DNA of 64,000 nucleotides from Streptomyces sp. SCUT-3 (lineage in GTDB: Bacteria > Actinomycetota > Actinomycetes > Streptomycetales > Streptomycetaceae): NCBI RefSeq assembly GCF_014083985.1, contig NZ_CP046907.1, positions 5,032,501 to 5,096,500 on the forward strand, in the 5' to 3' direction. The notes beneath the pieces are model-generated. The model did not search any database, had not been told where the DNA came from, and saw only the letters and a program-made list of their open reading frames with translations. Below are positions 38,905-47,529 of the stretch, piece by piece; within the stretch, counting starts at the first letter, position 1, and each line of letters begins with the position of its first letter. The position numbers and the translations under genes are program-made.

Positions 38905-41900
38905 GTGACGGAGAAGCCGGAGAACCCGGCGACGCCCCGGGCGCCCGAGCCGCCGCCGACCGCGCTCATGAAGATCCCCACGTCCTGGACGGGCGCCGCG
39001 GCGGGAAGGGTGACGGCGGCGACGGTCTCCCACACCCTGCCGTCGGCGCTGCACTCGCCGGTGCAGCGCCGCCCGTCGCGGGTCAGCCGCAGGTGGACGG
39101 GGGCGGCGTAGCCCGCCAGCAGCCGCCGGGAGTCCAGCCGGCCGTCCCCGTCCGAGTCCCAGGACAGCACGACGCCGTTCGCCGGGGTGAGGGCGAGGCT
39201 CAAAAAGCCCGGCGAGCCCGGGGCGGCCAGGTCGTCGCGGACGACGAGGCCGGCCCGGGCCCACGCCCCGGTGGGGTCCTGGTGCAGCACCCGGACCGTC
39301 GCCCGGGCCCGCCCGGGCAGCCCGCCGGGGTGGACGACCGCGCCGAACTCCTCGGTGGCGCCCCACATGTCGCGGCCGCCGCCCTCCACGGCGAACCGGT
39401 CACCCACCTGGGCGAAGACCGCCCCGTTGGAGCTGACCGTCCGGTGGGGGGCGCCCACCCCGCCCGCGGTCATCACCCGCACGGCCGCGGTCACCGAGCC
39501 GGGCGCGCCGCCCACCGTGCAGCGGGCGACGGGCACCAGCAGGGGGGCCGGCGACGCGGCCGGGCCGGCGGCCGTCAGCCGCCACGACGCCCGGCCGGGG
39601 CCGGCGGGCAGCGGTTCGGCGGTGACGCCCCGGGGCGGGGCCAGGGAGAACGAGACGTCCCGGGCGGGGGTGAACCCGTTGAGGTCCTCGAACCGGGCGG
39701 TGAGCACGACCGGGCGGTCCGGCCCCAGGACGCGCCCGTCCACGGACGCCGTCAGGGAGGTCTGGCAGGTGTCGCGGGCCAGTTCCTCCCGGACGCGGAC
39801 GGCGGCCCGCCAGGTGTCCCCGGCCGGCTCCGCCGGCAGGTCGTGGCGGCGGCGGGCCCAGGCGTCCTCCAGTGCGAACCAGTCGACCGGCGCCGGGCCG
39901 CGGTCCTCGGCGAGCGCGGCGGACAACTCCTCGAACAGGGTGCGCCAGCGCAGCGCGTACAGGCCGCCGACCAGGCCGGACCACTCGCGGTTGGCGTAGT
40001 CGTGCAGCCGCCCCTCGTCGGCGGCCCGGCGCGGCCCCCAGACGGTCAGCAGGGACACCGCGTCGTACTCCAGCCGGTCCGCCTCGGCCCGGTCCGCGCC
40101 CCAGCGGCGCGCGTCGGCGGCCCACCGGCCCAGCAGATGGCGCCCGTCCGTGGCCACCAGCGCCTCCAGCAGCTCCATGTGCCGCATCCACACCCGCGCC
40201 AGCCGGTCGAAGCGCTCCCGGTCGCCGGCCGCGTGCGCCGCCCGCAGGGCCGGCAGCAGGACGCGGCTGCGGTTGGACAGCGCCTGGCGGGCGACGTCCA
40301 GCAGGTCGCAGCGGTAGGCGCTGCTCCGGCGCAGCTTCGGGGCGACCGCGAGCAGCCCGGTCAGGGCGCGGTCGAACTCGCGCACGTCGTACCGCGGCGC
40401 CCGGGGCGACCAGGCGGCGGCCGAGGCGGCGGTCAGGGCCGGGCGGGCGCCGTACAGCCCCTCGTGGGCCTCGCTCCAGCCGTCCTCGCGGGTGGTCCCG
40501 TAGGCGGTCCGGCGCAGCACGTCCCAGGCCGCGGCCGCGTGCGGGTCCGGCGCGCCGTAGCGCTGCACGGACCAGCCGGAGAACCACGACGCGAGGTCCG
40601 GCGCGGCCTCGGACCAGGGCAGGTCGGTGAACAGGGCGAGGGCCGCCGGGTTGTTGTGGGAGGCCTCGGGCATCAGGGCGATGCCCCGCAGGGCGCTGCC
40701 CTCCTTGGCCAGCCAGGCGTGGTAGAGCCGGGCCCAGTCCGGGGTGTTGGCGCCGAGGGTGGTGTGGCCGCCGAAGTTCCAGATGCTGCCGAAGGCGTAC
40801 GGGGTGCCCGCCCAGTCCGTCTCCCGGTCCACCACCGCCGGGCGGCGGTCGGACAGCCCGTCGAGCACGAGCATCCGGTCGCGGTCGACCGCGTCGAGCA
40901 GTTCCCGGGCGGGGTTGGACTGCCAGCCCAGGACCGCCCACACCGCGTCGGGGCGGGCCGTGAGCAGGGCCTCCTGCACGGCGCGGGCCGCCTCCCCGAC
41001 GGGGACGCCGCCGGGCCTGCCGCCCTCGTGCAGCAGGTCCGTCCGGTACAGCGCCGCCTCGCCCAGCAGCTCGCCCTGGACGCGGTAGAAGGCGGCGGCC
41101 ACGCGGGCGAAGAGCCCGGTGCGCGGGTCCAGCCAGTCGGGGCGGTCGAAGCCCAGCCACCGTCCCTGGGGGATCACGACCGCGCCCGGGTTGCGGTCGG
41201 CGAAGCCGTCCGGCACGGCGCCGGACCAGCCCGGCAGGACGGGGGACATGCCCAGCTCGCGCAGCCGGTCCACCACGCGGCGGGCCAGCGCGGCGCGGGC
41301 GTCCAGCAGCTGCTGCGAGACCGGGCCCCCGAAGCCGGACAGGTTCTGCAGCAGCCACCACGGCTGGTGCGCCGGCCCGGGGACCCATTCCCGCAGCTCC
41401 TGCGCGGTGTGGCCGAACTCCTCGAAGACGCGCCGGTGGACGGTGTCCGAGCCCAGGCACACGAGTACCTCGTTGACGCCGTGCAGGGCCAGCACGTCGA
41501 TGGTGCGCTCCCACCACGCCCAGTCGGCGTACGGGGCCGTGTAGCCCTCGCCGGTGTCGTTGAGGGCGAAGCGGTGCGGGACGTTCGCGGTGCGCGCGTA
41601 CGGCGCCGCGGGGGCCGGGAGGCGGGCGGGCAGGTCCGTCTGCTCGCCCGCCCAGGAGACGTGGGCGTGCGCGGTGTGCCGCAGGTAGTGGTGGAAGCCG
41701 GCGAGCTGGACGGCCGGGGTGGTCCCCTCGACGGTGATCAGGCCGGTACGGCCGCCGACGCGGAAGGCGTCGGCGCCGTCGCCGCCCGGCAGGGCCCGGA
41801 ACTCCACCTGCCGGTGGTGGCGCGGCAACAGCCGGGCCAGCGCGTCGGCGGCCGGGCCGCCCGTCCGCGGGGCCGACGGACGCACGGCGGGCGGTGCCCC

Positions 41901-41966
41901 GCCGGCGGCCCCGGGGACCGCGGCGATGCCCAGGGCGGAGAGGAACGAACGGCGGGCCATGCGCAT
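38901..41966 (-). CDS. Exported alpha-N-acetylglucosaminidase, GH89 family
   Basis: A 1021-residue glycosidase. The N-terminus MRMARRSFLSALGIAAVPGA is a Tat signal. The GH89 layout follows: N-terminal domain about 40-130, TIM barrel with RFALNDTGEGYTAPYADWAWWERTI and VNEVLVCLGSD, and candidate catalytic residues E314 (TDLLHEGGRPGG) and E434 (LMPEASHNNP). WNFGGHTTLGAN at about 396-407 is also typical. After the helical domain there are two extra beta domains; the last (about 830-1021) looks like a carbohydrate-binding or DUF1349/laminin-G-like fold. The family removes terminal alpha-GlcNAc from glycans. ATG 41966 has GGAG 5-6 nt upstream. Confidence 0.88.
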   Translation of the reverse strand: MRMARRSFLSALGIAAVPGAAGGAPPAVRPSAPRTGGPAADALARLLPRHHRQVEFRALPGGDGADAFRVGGRTGLITVEGTTPAVQLAGFHHYLRHTAHAHVSWAGEQTDLPARLPAPAAPYARTANVPHRFALNDTGEGYTAPYADWAWWERTIDVLALHGVNEVLVCLGSDTVHRRVFEEFGHTAQELREWVPGPAHQPWWLLQNLSGFGGPVSQQLLDARAALARRVVDRLRELGMSPVLPGWSGAVPDGFADRNPGAVVIPQGRWLGFDRPDWLDPRTGLFARVAAAFYRVQGELLGEAALYRTDLLHEGGRPGGVPVGEAARAVQEALLTARPDAVWAVLGWQSNPARELLDAVDRDRMLVLDGLSDRRPAVVDRETDWAGTPYAFGSIWNFGGHTTLGANTPDWARLYHAWLAKEGSALRGIALMPEASHNNPAALALFTDLPWSEAAPDLASWFSGWSVQRYGAPDPHAAAAWDVLRRTAYGTTREDGWSEAHEGLYGARPALTAASAAAWSPRAPRYDVREFDRALTGLLAVAPKLRRSSAYRCDLLDVARQALSNRSRVLLPALRAAHAAGDRERFDRLARVWMRHMELLEALVATDGRHLLGRWAADARRWGADRAEADRLEYDAVSLLTVWGPRRAADEGRLHDYANREWSGLVGGLYALRWRTLFEELSAALAEDRGPAPVDWFALEDAWARRRHDLPAEPAGDTWRAAVRVREELARDTCQTSLTASVDGRVLGPDRPVVLTARFEDLNGFTPARDVSFSLAPPRGVTAEPLPAGPGRASWRLTAAGPAASPAPLLVPVARCTVGGAPGSVTAAVRVMTAGGVGAPHRTVSSNGAVFAQVGDRFAVEGGGRDMWGATEEFGAVVHPGGLPGRARATVRVLHQDPTGAWARAGLVVRDDLAAPGSPGFLSLALTPANGVVLSWDSDGDGRLDSRRLLAGYAAPVHLRLTRDGRRCTGECSADGRVWETVAAVTLPAAAPVQDVGIFMSAVGGGSGARGVAGFSGFSVT

Positions 41967-42156
41967 GGCTGCTCCCGGCTGCTCGGCGACGGCCTCCGAG
42001 CGTAGAACGGCGGGGCGGCCCTTCGGCAGAGGACACCGCGGGCCGTCCGGGCGACCGGCGGCGGGCCCGGCGCGGCGACGCGCTCCGCACACCCTGAACA
42101 CCTTCGGTGAACGGGTGTTGACGGTCAGTGACTCGTACAGCGATGCGAACTGCCGG

Positions 42157-42181
42157 GCATGTGCGGTGGGTGCCCGGGTAA
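42157..42181 (+). promoter_or_regulatory. Sigma-B-like promoter of the gas vesicle operon
   Basis: GCAT at 42157-42160 is followed after 15 nt by GGGTAA at 42176-42181, matching the GNNT-N14-16-GGGTA pattern of streptomycete sigma-B (stress) promoters. The end of the -10 lies 59 nt before the gvpO ATG. Gas vesicle genes are reported to be induced by osmotic stress in Streptomyces, which would fit. The match is by eye only. Confidence 0.5.
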
Positions 42182-42240
42182 GCGCTGAGACGTCGAGGAG
42201 ACAACTCCCGACAGACCCCGACCCTTGGTACGGAAGGGAT

Positions 42241-42552
42241 ATGGCTACCAGCGAGCGGAACAGCAGCGAGGACGGCGACGGGCGCGTGCCCGCCCCGGTC
42301 GCGATGCGCAACGCGGCACAGCAGCTCGCCGAACTCCTCGGTTCGGCCCCCGAATCGGTCTCCGCCCTCAAGCCCACCGACGACGGCTGGGTGGCGGACG
42401 TGGAGATCGTCGAGGTCGAGCGGATCCCGGACACCATGAGCGTCATGGCCAGCTACCGGGTCACCCTCGACGCCCGGGGGATGCTCCTGGGCTACGAGCG
42501 GCTGCGCCGCTACGCCCGCGGCCAGATCGACCGGGACGACCGTCGGCGGTAG
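42241..42552 (+). CDS. gvpO: Gas vesicle protein GvpO
   Basis: A 103-residue protein, first of the operon. After a charged N-terminus it has AMRNAAQQLAELLGSAPESV and WVADVEIVEVERIPDTMSVMASYRVTLDARG, the signature of GvpO, ending in YERLRRYARGQ. GvpO is required for gas vesicle formation in haloarchaea and is present in most actinobacterial clusters; it may act in regulation or assembly. ATG 42241 follows GAAGGGA. It lies 59 nt downstream of the candidate sigma-B-like -10. Confidence 0.92.
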   Translation: MATSERNSSEDGDGRVPAPVAMRNAAQQLAELLGSAPESVSALKPTDDGWVADVEIVEVERIPDTMSVMASYRVTLDARGMLLGYERLRRYARGQIDRDDRRR

Positions 42553-42590
42553 CCGGCCCTCCCGGAAACCAGTGAAGGGAGAACCACACC

Positions 42591-43022
42591 GTGACTGTCA
42601 TGCCGCAGACCGGCGCCGCCTCCGGCGGGTCCGGATCGGGCAACCTCTACGACATCCTCGAACTCATCCTGGACCGGGGGCTCGTCATCGACGCCTTCGT
42701 GCGGGTGTCCCTGGTGGGCATCGAGATCCTCAAGATCGACGTACGCGTGGTCGTGGCCAGCGTCGACACCTACCTGCGCTTCGCCGAAGCATGCAACCGC
42801 CTCGACCTGGAGTCCGGGCGCAAGGCCCCCACCCAGCTGACCGACATCGTCGGCGACACGGTGGAGAAGGGCGCCAAGGGCAAGTCCAAAGGCGCCCTGA
42901 CCGGCGCGGTCGAGGCGTTCACCGACTCCCTCCAGGGCGGGGGCGAGCGCGAGGAGGAGCCCGAGCGCCGCGAGCGCTCGACCAGCAGCAGCCGCCGCAC
43001 GGCGCGGAAGCGGGAGGAGTAG
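42591..43022 (+). CDS. gvpA: Gas vesicle structural protein GvpA
   Basis: A 143-residue main shell protein. The core [46 protein letters not shown] (read in parts) matches GvpA with its helix-strand-strand-helix amphipathic rib fold. The tail of about 75 residues, ending in a Glu/Arg/Ser-rich stretch, is much longer than in cyanobacterial GvpA of about 70 residues but is usual for streptomycetes. GTG 42591 has AAGGGA about 10 nt upstream; ATG 42600 is an alternative. gvpF follows 3 nt after the stop. Confidence 0.95.
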   Translation: MTVMPQTGAASGGSGSGNLYDILELILDRGLVIDAFVRVSLVGIEILKIDVRVVVASVDTYLRFAEACNRLDLESGRKAPTQLTDIVGDTVEKGAKGKSKGALTGAVEAFTDSLQGGGEREEEPERRERSTSSSRRTARKREE

Positions 43023-43025
43023 GCA

Positions 43026-43739
43026 GTGTCCGTCTACGTGTACGCCATCACAGCCGCCGACCACCCGCTGCGGCTGGACGACCTCAAGGGCGTGGGTGAG
43101 GCGGAGGCCCCCCTCCGGGCGGTGAAGGAAGGACGGGTCGCCGCCGTGGTGAGCGACGCCCCGGCCGAACTGAGGGCCAAGAGAAGAGACCTGGCCGCCC
43201 ACCAGGCGGTCCTGGAGCGGCTGATGAGCGACGGCGCCGTCCTGCCGATGCGCTTCGGCCTGGTCGGGCCCGACGACGACCAGGTCGCCGAGGTCCTCCG
43301 GGAGCGCTCGGAGGAGTACACCGAGCGCCTGGCCGAACTCGACGGCTGCGTCGAGTACAACCTGAAGGTCTCCCAGGACGAGGACGACCTGCTGCGCGAG
43401 GTGGTCCTCGGCTCGGAGGAGGTCCGCCGCCTCAACGACCTCACCCGCTCCGGCGAGGGCACCCAGGACGACCGCATCGCCCTCGGCGAGCTGGTCGCGC
43501 GGGAGGTCGAGGAGCGCGGGCAGGCCCGCGCCGGCGAGATCGCCGCGGCGCTGGAACCCTTCGCGGTCCGCCGGGAACCCGGCCAGCCGACGAAGGAGCA
43601 CTTCTTCAACACCTCCTTCCTCGTCGAGCGCGGCCGCGCCAAGGAGTTCACCGACGCGGAAGAGGCGCTGGCGGAGAAGTACGGCCAGGGGTACGGGTTC
43701 CGGCTGCACGGCCCGCTGCCCCCCTACAGCTTCGTCTGA
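43026..43739 (+). CDS. gvpF: Gas vesicle protein GvpF (GvpL/GvpF family)
   Basis: A 237-residue assembly factor. It opens with SVYVYAITAADHPL and has AVVSDAP, AHQAVLERLMSDGAVLPMRFGLV and, near the end, NTSFLVERGRAKEFTDAEEAL and LHGPLPPYSFV, all GvpF/L signatures. In other systems GvpF binds GvpA early in assembly. It starts 3 nt after gvpA. A second family member, gvpL, lies 2.7 kb downstream in the same operon. Confidence 0.94.
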   Translation: MSVYVYAITAADHPLRLDDLKGVGEAEAPLRAVKEGRVAAVVSDAPAELRAKRRDLAAHQAVLERLMSDGAVLPMRFGLVGPDDDQVAEVLRERSEEYTERLAELDGCVEYNLKVSQDEDDLLREVVLGSEEVRRLNDLTRSGEGTQDDRIALGELVAREVEERGQARAGEIAAALEPFAVRREPGQPTKEHFFNTSFLVERGRAKEFTDAEEALAEKYGQGYGFRLHGPLPPYSFV

Positions 43740-43761
43740 GCCGCACGGCAGGAGGACCGCC

Positions 43762-44019
43762 ATGGGCCTGATCACGCAGATCCTGACCCTCCCCTTCGCC
43801 CCCGTGAAGGGAGTCGGCTGGGTGCTGGACCAGGTGGTCCTCACCGCGGAACGCCAGTACTACGACCCGGCCCCCGTCCGGAAGGAACTGGCGGAGCTGG
43901 AACAGGCGCTTCTCGACGGAGAGATCGACGAGGAGGAGTTCGACCGTCGCGAGGACGAACTGCTGGACCGCCTCGAGGAGCTCGAGGCGTACCAGCAGTC
44001 CCTGCAGGCGCGCTCGTGA
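43762..44019 (+). CDS. gvpG: Gas vesicle protein GvpG
   Basis: An 85-residue helical protein. The N-terminal GLITQILTLPFAPVKGVGWVLDQV is the GvpG signature, followed by a charged coiled-coil (RKELAELEQALLDGEIDEEEFD). GvpG is a minor assembly protein that interacts with GvpF and GvpL in haloarchaea. AGGAGG precedes the ATG. The stop overlaps the gvpY start (GTGA). Confidence 0.94.
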   Translation: MGLITQILTLPFAPVKGVGWVLDQVVLTAERQYYDPAPVRKELAELEQALLDGEIDEEEFDRREDELLDRLEELEAYQQSLQARS

Positions 44020-44699
44020 ACGACACGGAAAGACAGGGCGAGATGATGGACAACGCGAAGATAGGCGCAGCCCTGGTGGGTGGCTACCTGCTCGGGCGGA
44101 CGAAGAAGGCCAAGCTCGCCGCCGGACTGGGGATGTTCCTGGCCGGCAAGAAGCTCAGCCTGGACCCCGCGCAGTTGGGCAGGATGCTGTCCGGTTCGCA
44201 GGCCCTGGGCGGACTCAGCGACCAGGCCCGCAAGGAGCTGCTGGAAGCCACCAAGTCCGCCGCGGCGACGGCACTGACCAAGAGGGCCAGCAGCCTCGCC
44301 GACACCCTCCACGAGCGCACCGTCGGACTCGGGAAGGGCGGGGGCGGCCGCAAGGAGGAGTCGGCCGAGGAGGAGCCCGAGGAGCCCGAGGCCCGTGAGG
44401 AGCCGGAGGGCGAGGAGGAGCCGGAGGGCGAGGAGTCCCGGGCCGAGGAGGAAGGGGAGGCCGAGGAGCCCGAGGAGGAGAAGGAGGAGAAGGAGGCGCG
44501 GGAGAAGCCCCGGCGCCGTACCGCCTCCGCCTCCCGCAAGACGGCGGGCGCCGCCAAGACGGGGGGCGCCGCCAAGACGGCGGGCACCAGGACGGCGGGC
44601 ACCGCGAAGAAGGCTGCCGCCTCTCCCCGCAAGACCGCGGCCGCGTCCCGGAAGAAGGCCGGCTCGGCCGCCTCCGGAAGGGGGAAGCGCAGTGAGTGA
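44016..44699 (+). CDS. gvpY: Gas vesicle protein GvpY
   Basis: A 227-residue protein found in this position in streptomycete gvp operons. The N-terminus has a hydrophobic Gly-rich helix (AKIGAALVGGYLLGRTKKAKLAAGLGMFLAG), then a helical segment with SDQARKELLEATKSAAATALT; the rest is a Glu/Pro-rich acidic stretch followed by a Lys/Ala/Thr-rich basic tail. GTG 44016 overlaps the gvpG stop by 4 nt; ATG 44043 or 44046 are alternatives. The charge split could let it bridge other components, which is inference. Its exact role is not known. Confidence 0.82.
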   Translation: MNDTERQGEMMDNAKIGAALVGGYLLGRTKKAKLAAGLGMFLAGKKLSLDPAQLGRMLSGSQALGGLSDQARKELLEATKSAAATALTKRASSLADTLHERTVGLGKGGGGRKEESAEEEPEEPEAREEPEGEEEPEGEESRAEEEGEAEEPEEEKEEKEAREKPRRRTASASRKTAGAAKTGGAAKTAGTRTAGTAKKAAASPRKTAAASRKKAGSAASGRGKRSE

Positions 44700-45855
44700 C
44701 ACCAACGGCTTCATGGGCCGGATCGCCGACAACCCGGCCGCCGACCGGCTCAAGCAGGAACTGCAGGACTACCTCCGGGCCAGGGCCCAGCAGGCTGTCA
44801 CCGATCTGGGCCACAAACTCGGCGAGGGGGTCTCCAGACTCGCCGAACCCGGCCAGAACTCCGGACAGGGACTGCTGGGGAGCCTGGCCAAGGGCGGGCA
44901 GGCGCTGGCGGAGGGCAAGTCCCCCGCGAGGGCGGCGATGTCCGTCGGCGCCTCGCACGTGAAGGAGAGCGTCAAGGAGAAGGTCAAGGGCCTCTTCGGC
45001 AAGGGCAAGGGCAAGGGCGGCGGCGGCAAGTCCAAGAGCGTCACGATCATCGAGAACATCGACGTCGGCGTGCCCGTGCGCGTGGCCTACGACCAGTGGA
45101 CGCAGTTCCAGGAGTTCAGCACCTGGGCCAAGGGCGTCGTCAGCGTCGACCGGACCGACGACGTCTCCAGCAACTGGGCGGTGAAGGTCGCCAAGTCGAC
45201 CCGCACCTGGAAGGCCACCGTCACCGAGCAGGTGCCGGACGAGCGGATCAAGTGGACCACCGACGGGCCCAAGGGCACGGTCAAGGGCGTGGTGACGTTC
45301 CACCCGCTCGGGGAGAACCTCACCCGCGTGCTGCTGGTCCTGGAGTACTTCCCGCAGGGCCTGTTCGAGAAGACCGGCAACATCTGGCGCGCCCAGGGCC
45401 GCCGGACCCGTCTCGACCTCAAGCTCTACCGCAAGTTCATCATGATGCGCGGCGAGGCCACCGACGGCTGGCGCGGTGAGATCCGCGAGGGCGAGGTCGT
45501 GCGCGACGACCAGGAGGTCCGCGAGGCCGAGGAGGCCGAGGAGGCCGAGGAGGCCGAGGCCGGGGAAGAGGGCGAGGAGCCCGAGGAGGGCGAGGAGGAG
45601 CGCGGGGAGGAGGAAGAGCCCGAGGACGAGTACGAGGAGGGCGAGGAAGAGCCCGAGGAGGGCGACGAGGAGCCCGAGGACGAGTACGAGGACGAGGAGG
45701 AGGAGCCCGAAGAGGAGGAGGGCGAGGAGGACCGGTACGAGGACGACGAGGAGGAGCCCGAGTACGACGAGGAGCCCGAGGACGAGTACGAGGACGAGGA
45801 AGAGCCCGAGGAGGACGAGGACCGTCCCCGCAGCAGGCCGGCCGCCCGCCGCTGA
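44692..45855 (+). CDS. gvpZ: Gas vesicle protein GvpZ, SRPBCC domain with acidic tail
   Basis: A 387-residue protein. An N-terminal helical region (NPAADRLKQELQDYLRARAQQ) and a basic linker (GKGKGKGGGGKSKS) precede an SRPBCC-fold domain at about 120-260 (VTIIENIDVGVPVRVAYDQW, FQEFSTWAKGV, VLLVLEYFPQGLFEKTGNI). The final about 110 residues are nearly pure Glu/Asp/Pro with Tyr. The GTG start lies inside the gvpY end, 8-nt overlap, with AAGGGGGAAG 5-6 nt upstream. The SRPBCC domain may bind a hydrophobic patch of the shell or a lipid; the tail may keep vesicles dispersed. Both are inference. Confidence 0.85.
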   Translation: MSDTNGFMGRIADNPAADRLKQELQDYLRARAQQAVTDLGHKLGEGVSRLAEPGQNSGQGLLGSLAKGGQALAEGKSPARAAMSVGASHVKESVKEKVKGLFGKGKGKGGGGKSKSVTIIENIDVGVPVRVAYDQWTQFQEFSTWAKGVVSVDRTDDVSSNWAVKVAKSTRTWKATVTEQVPDERIKWTTDGPKGTVKGVVTFHPLGENLTRVLLVLEYFPQGLFEKTGNIWRAQGRRTRLDLKLYRKFIMMRGEATDGWRGEIREGEVVRDDQEVREAEEAEEAEEAEAGEEGEEPEEGEEERGEEEEPEDEYEEGEEEPEEGDEEPEDEYEDEEEEPEEEEGEEDRYEDDEEEPEYDEEPEDEYEDEEEPEEDEDRPRSRPAARR

Positions 45856-45915
45856 CACCCCGGACCCGGAACGATCCCGGAAGACCGAACGACCCCGGAA
45901 GCGAGGCCGAACAGC

Positions 45916-46401
45916 GTGACCGAACCGATCGCCTCCCGCATGGGCCCCACGCCCAACCGGGCGGTGTCCGCCTACGGGCAGCAGGGGTCGTCGGCGAACC
46001 TCGCCGACATCCTCGAGAGGGTGCTGGACAAGGGCGTCGTCATCGCCGGCGACATCCAGATCAACCTGCTCGACATCGAACTGCTGACCATCAAGCTGCG
46101 CCTGCTGGTCGCCTCCGTCGACAAGGCCAAGGAGATGGGCATCGACTGGTGGGAGCACGACCCCTCGCTGTCCTCCCGGGCCAGGGAGGACGGGTACAGC
46201 ATGGAGCGGGGCAGGGCGCACCGTTCGCTCGAGGAGGAGAACGAGCGTCTGCGGGCCGAGGTGGAGAGGCTGCGTTCGGCGGAGGGCCGGGCGGTCGGGG
46301 GCGGCCCCGTCGAGGGCCGTGTCGTCGAGGAGCGCGCCGAGGGCGCCCCCGCCGTCGAGAGCCGTGCCGACGCGGACCGCACGGGCGAGGAACGGAGGTG
46401 A
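45916..46401 (+). CDS. gvpJ: Gas vesicle protein GvpJ
   Basis: A 161-residue GvpA-family minor shell protein. The core LADILERVLDKGVVIAGDIQINLLDIELLTIKLRLLVASVDKAKEMGI (read in parts) matches GvpJ/GvpM, and GIDWWEHDPSL is the GvpJ-type continuation. A coiled-coil (EEENERLRAEVERLR) and a charged tail follow. The stop overlaps an in-frame GTG before gvpL. GvpJ-type proteins are thought to shape the conical tips. Confidence 0.93.
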   Translation: MTEPIASRMGPTPNRAVSAYGQQGSSANLADILERVLDKGVVIAGDIQINLLDIELLTIKLRLLVASVDKAKEMGIDWWEHDPSLSSRAREDGYSMERGRAHRSLEEENERLRAEVERLRSAEGRAVGGGPVEGRVVEERAEGAPAVESRADADRTGEERR

Positions 46402-46406
46402 CCCCG

Positions 46407-47285
46407 GTGGGGAACGAGGAGGAGACGGCCGTCTACGTCTACGCCGTCACCCGCGAGGTGCCGGAGGCCGAGGCGGCCGTCGCCGCCCTCCCGGGGGTGC
46501 TGGGCACACCGGTCCGCACCGTCTCCGAGGGCGGGCTGACGGCCCTGGCGGGGCGGGTGCCCGCGCACCTCTTCGGGGAGGAGGCGCTGAAGCGGCAACT
46601 GGAGGACCTGGAGCAGCTGGAGTCCATGGCCCGCGCGCACAACGCCGTCGTCGAGGCGGTCACCGCGCGGACCCTCGCCCTGCCGCTGCGCCTGGCGACC
46701 GTCTACCTCGACGAGGAGCGGGTGCGGGAGATGCTGCGGGAGCGGGCGGAGGAGTTCCGGGAGCTGCTGGGCCGGCTCGAGGGGCACCTGGAGCTGGGGG
46801 TCAAGGTCTACGCCGACCCGCAGCACCGCCCGGCGGCCTCCGAGCAGTCCGGGGCGGGGGAGCGGGCCCCGGCGGCGCGGGCCGCCGTGAGCCCCGGCCG
46901 CGCCTACCTCCAGCAGCGCAGGATGCAGCGCCGTTCCCGGGAGGACGCCTACCGCAGTGCGGAGCAGGCCGCGGCGGCGGTCGCGGCGGAGGCCGAACTG
47001 ATCGCCGTGGACCGGGTCCGCCACCGCCTCCAGCAGGGGGAGCTCGCCGCCGGTCCGGGCCAGAACATCGCCAACGACGCGTACCTGGTGCCGGTCGCGC
47101 AGGCGGAGGAGTTCCGCCGCAGGGTGCTGGCCGCCGGGGAGGCACCCGGGGTCCGCGTGGAGGTCACGGGGCCGTGGGCGCCGTACTCCTTCGCCACCCC
47201 GCCGCCCGACGCGGCACCGGCCCCCGCCGGGGAGGGTCCGGCCGGCGGCGCCGTGGCCGGGGCCCCGGGGTCGGGGGAGCGATGA
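46407..47285 (+). CDS. gvpL: Gas vesicle protein GvpL (GvpL/GvpF family)
   Basis: A 292-residue second member of the GvpL/F family: TAVYVYAVTREVPEAEA, GLTALAGRVPAHLF, MARAHNAVVEAVTARTLALPLRLATVYLDEERV, and GPWAPYSFATPP near the C-terminus. Compared with GvpF it has an extra arginine-rich insertion (YLQQRRMQRRSREDAYRSAEQ) and a Pro/Ala/Gly tail. GTG 46407 has GGAGG 8 nt upstream; GTG 46398, overlapping the gvpJ stop, is also in frame. It overlaps gvpS by 4 nt (ATGA). Confidence 0.92.
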   Translation: MGNEEETAVYVYAVTREVPEAEAAVAALPGVLGTPVRTVSEGGLTALAGRVPAHLFGEEALKRQLEDLEQLESMARAHNAVVEAVTARTLALPLRLATVYLDEERVREMLRERAEEFRELLGRLEGHLELGVKVYADPQHRPAASEQSGAGERAPAARAAVSPGRAYLQQRRMQRRSREDAYRSAEQAAAAVAAEAELIAVDRVRHRLQQGELAAGPGQNIANDAYLVPVAQAEEFRRRVLAAGEAPGVRVEVTGPWAPYSFATPPPDAAPAPAGEGPAGGAVAGAPGSGER

Positions 47286-47497
47286 GCAACGGGGTGGACC
47301 TGGCGGGCTTCGAGGAGGAGACCGCCGCGCCGGCCGGCCGCCAGGTGGCGCTGATCGACCTGCTGGACCGGCTGCTCACCGGGGGCGCGGTGCTCACCGG
47401 TGACCTGGTCCTGTCGGTCGCCGACGTGGACCTGGTGCGGATCAACCTGCGCGCCGTCATCCACTCGATCGGCCCGGACAGCCCGGCCCCGTGGTAG
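47282..47497 (+). CDS. gvpS: Gas vesicle protein GvpS (GvpA family)
   Basis: A 71-residue GvpA-like protein: VALIDLLDRLLTGGAVLTGD and LVLSVADVDLVRINLRAVIHSI cover the helix-strand-strand part of the rib fold, without a long tail. It is the shortest of the three GvpA-family members here. The ATG overlaps the gvpL stop by 4 nt. GvpS is typical of actinobacterial clusters. Confidence 0.9.
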   Translation: MSNGVDLAGFEEETAAPAGRQVALIDLLDRLLTGGAVLTGDLVLSVADVDLVRINLRAVIHSIGPDSPAPW

Positions 47498-47529
47498 GGG
47501 CCGGTCCGGGGAGAAGGAGGAACGAGACC

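Noticed and set aside
38712-42005. A 1097-codon plus-strand frame opposite the GH89 gene
   Set aside because: Antisense shadow; the minus strand shows a Tat signal and GH89 motifs in one frame.
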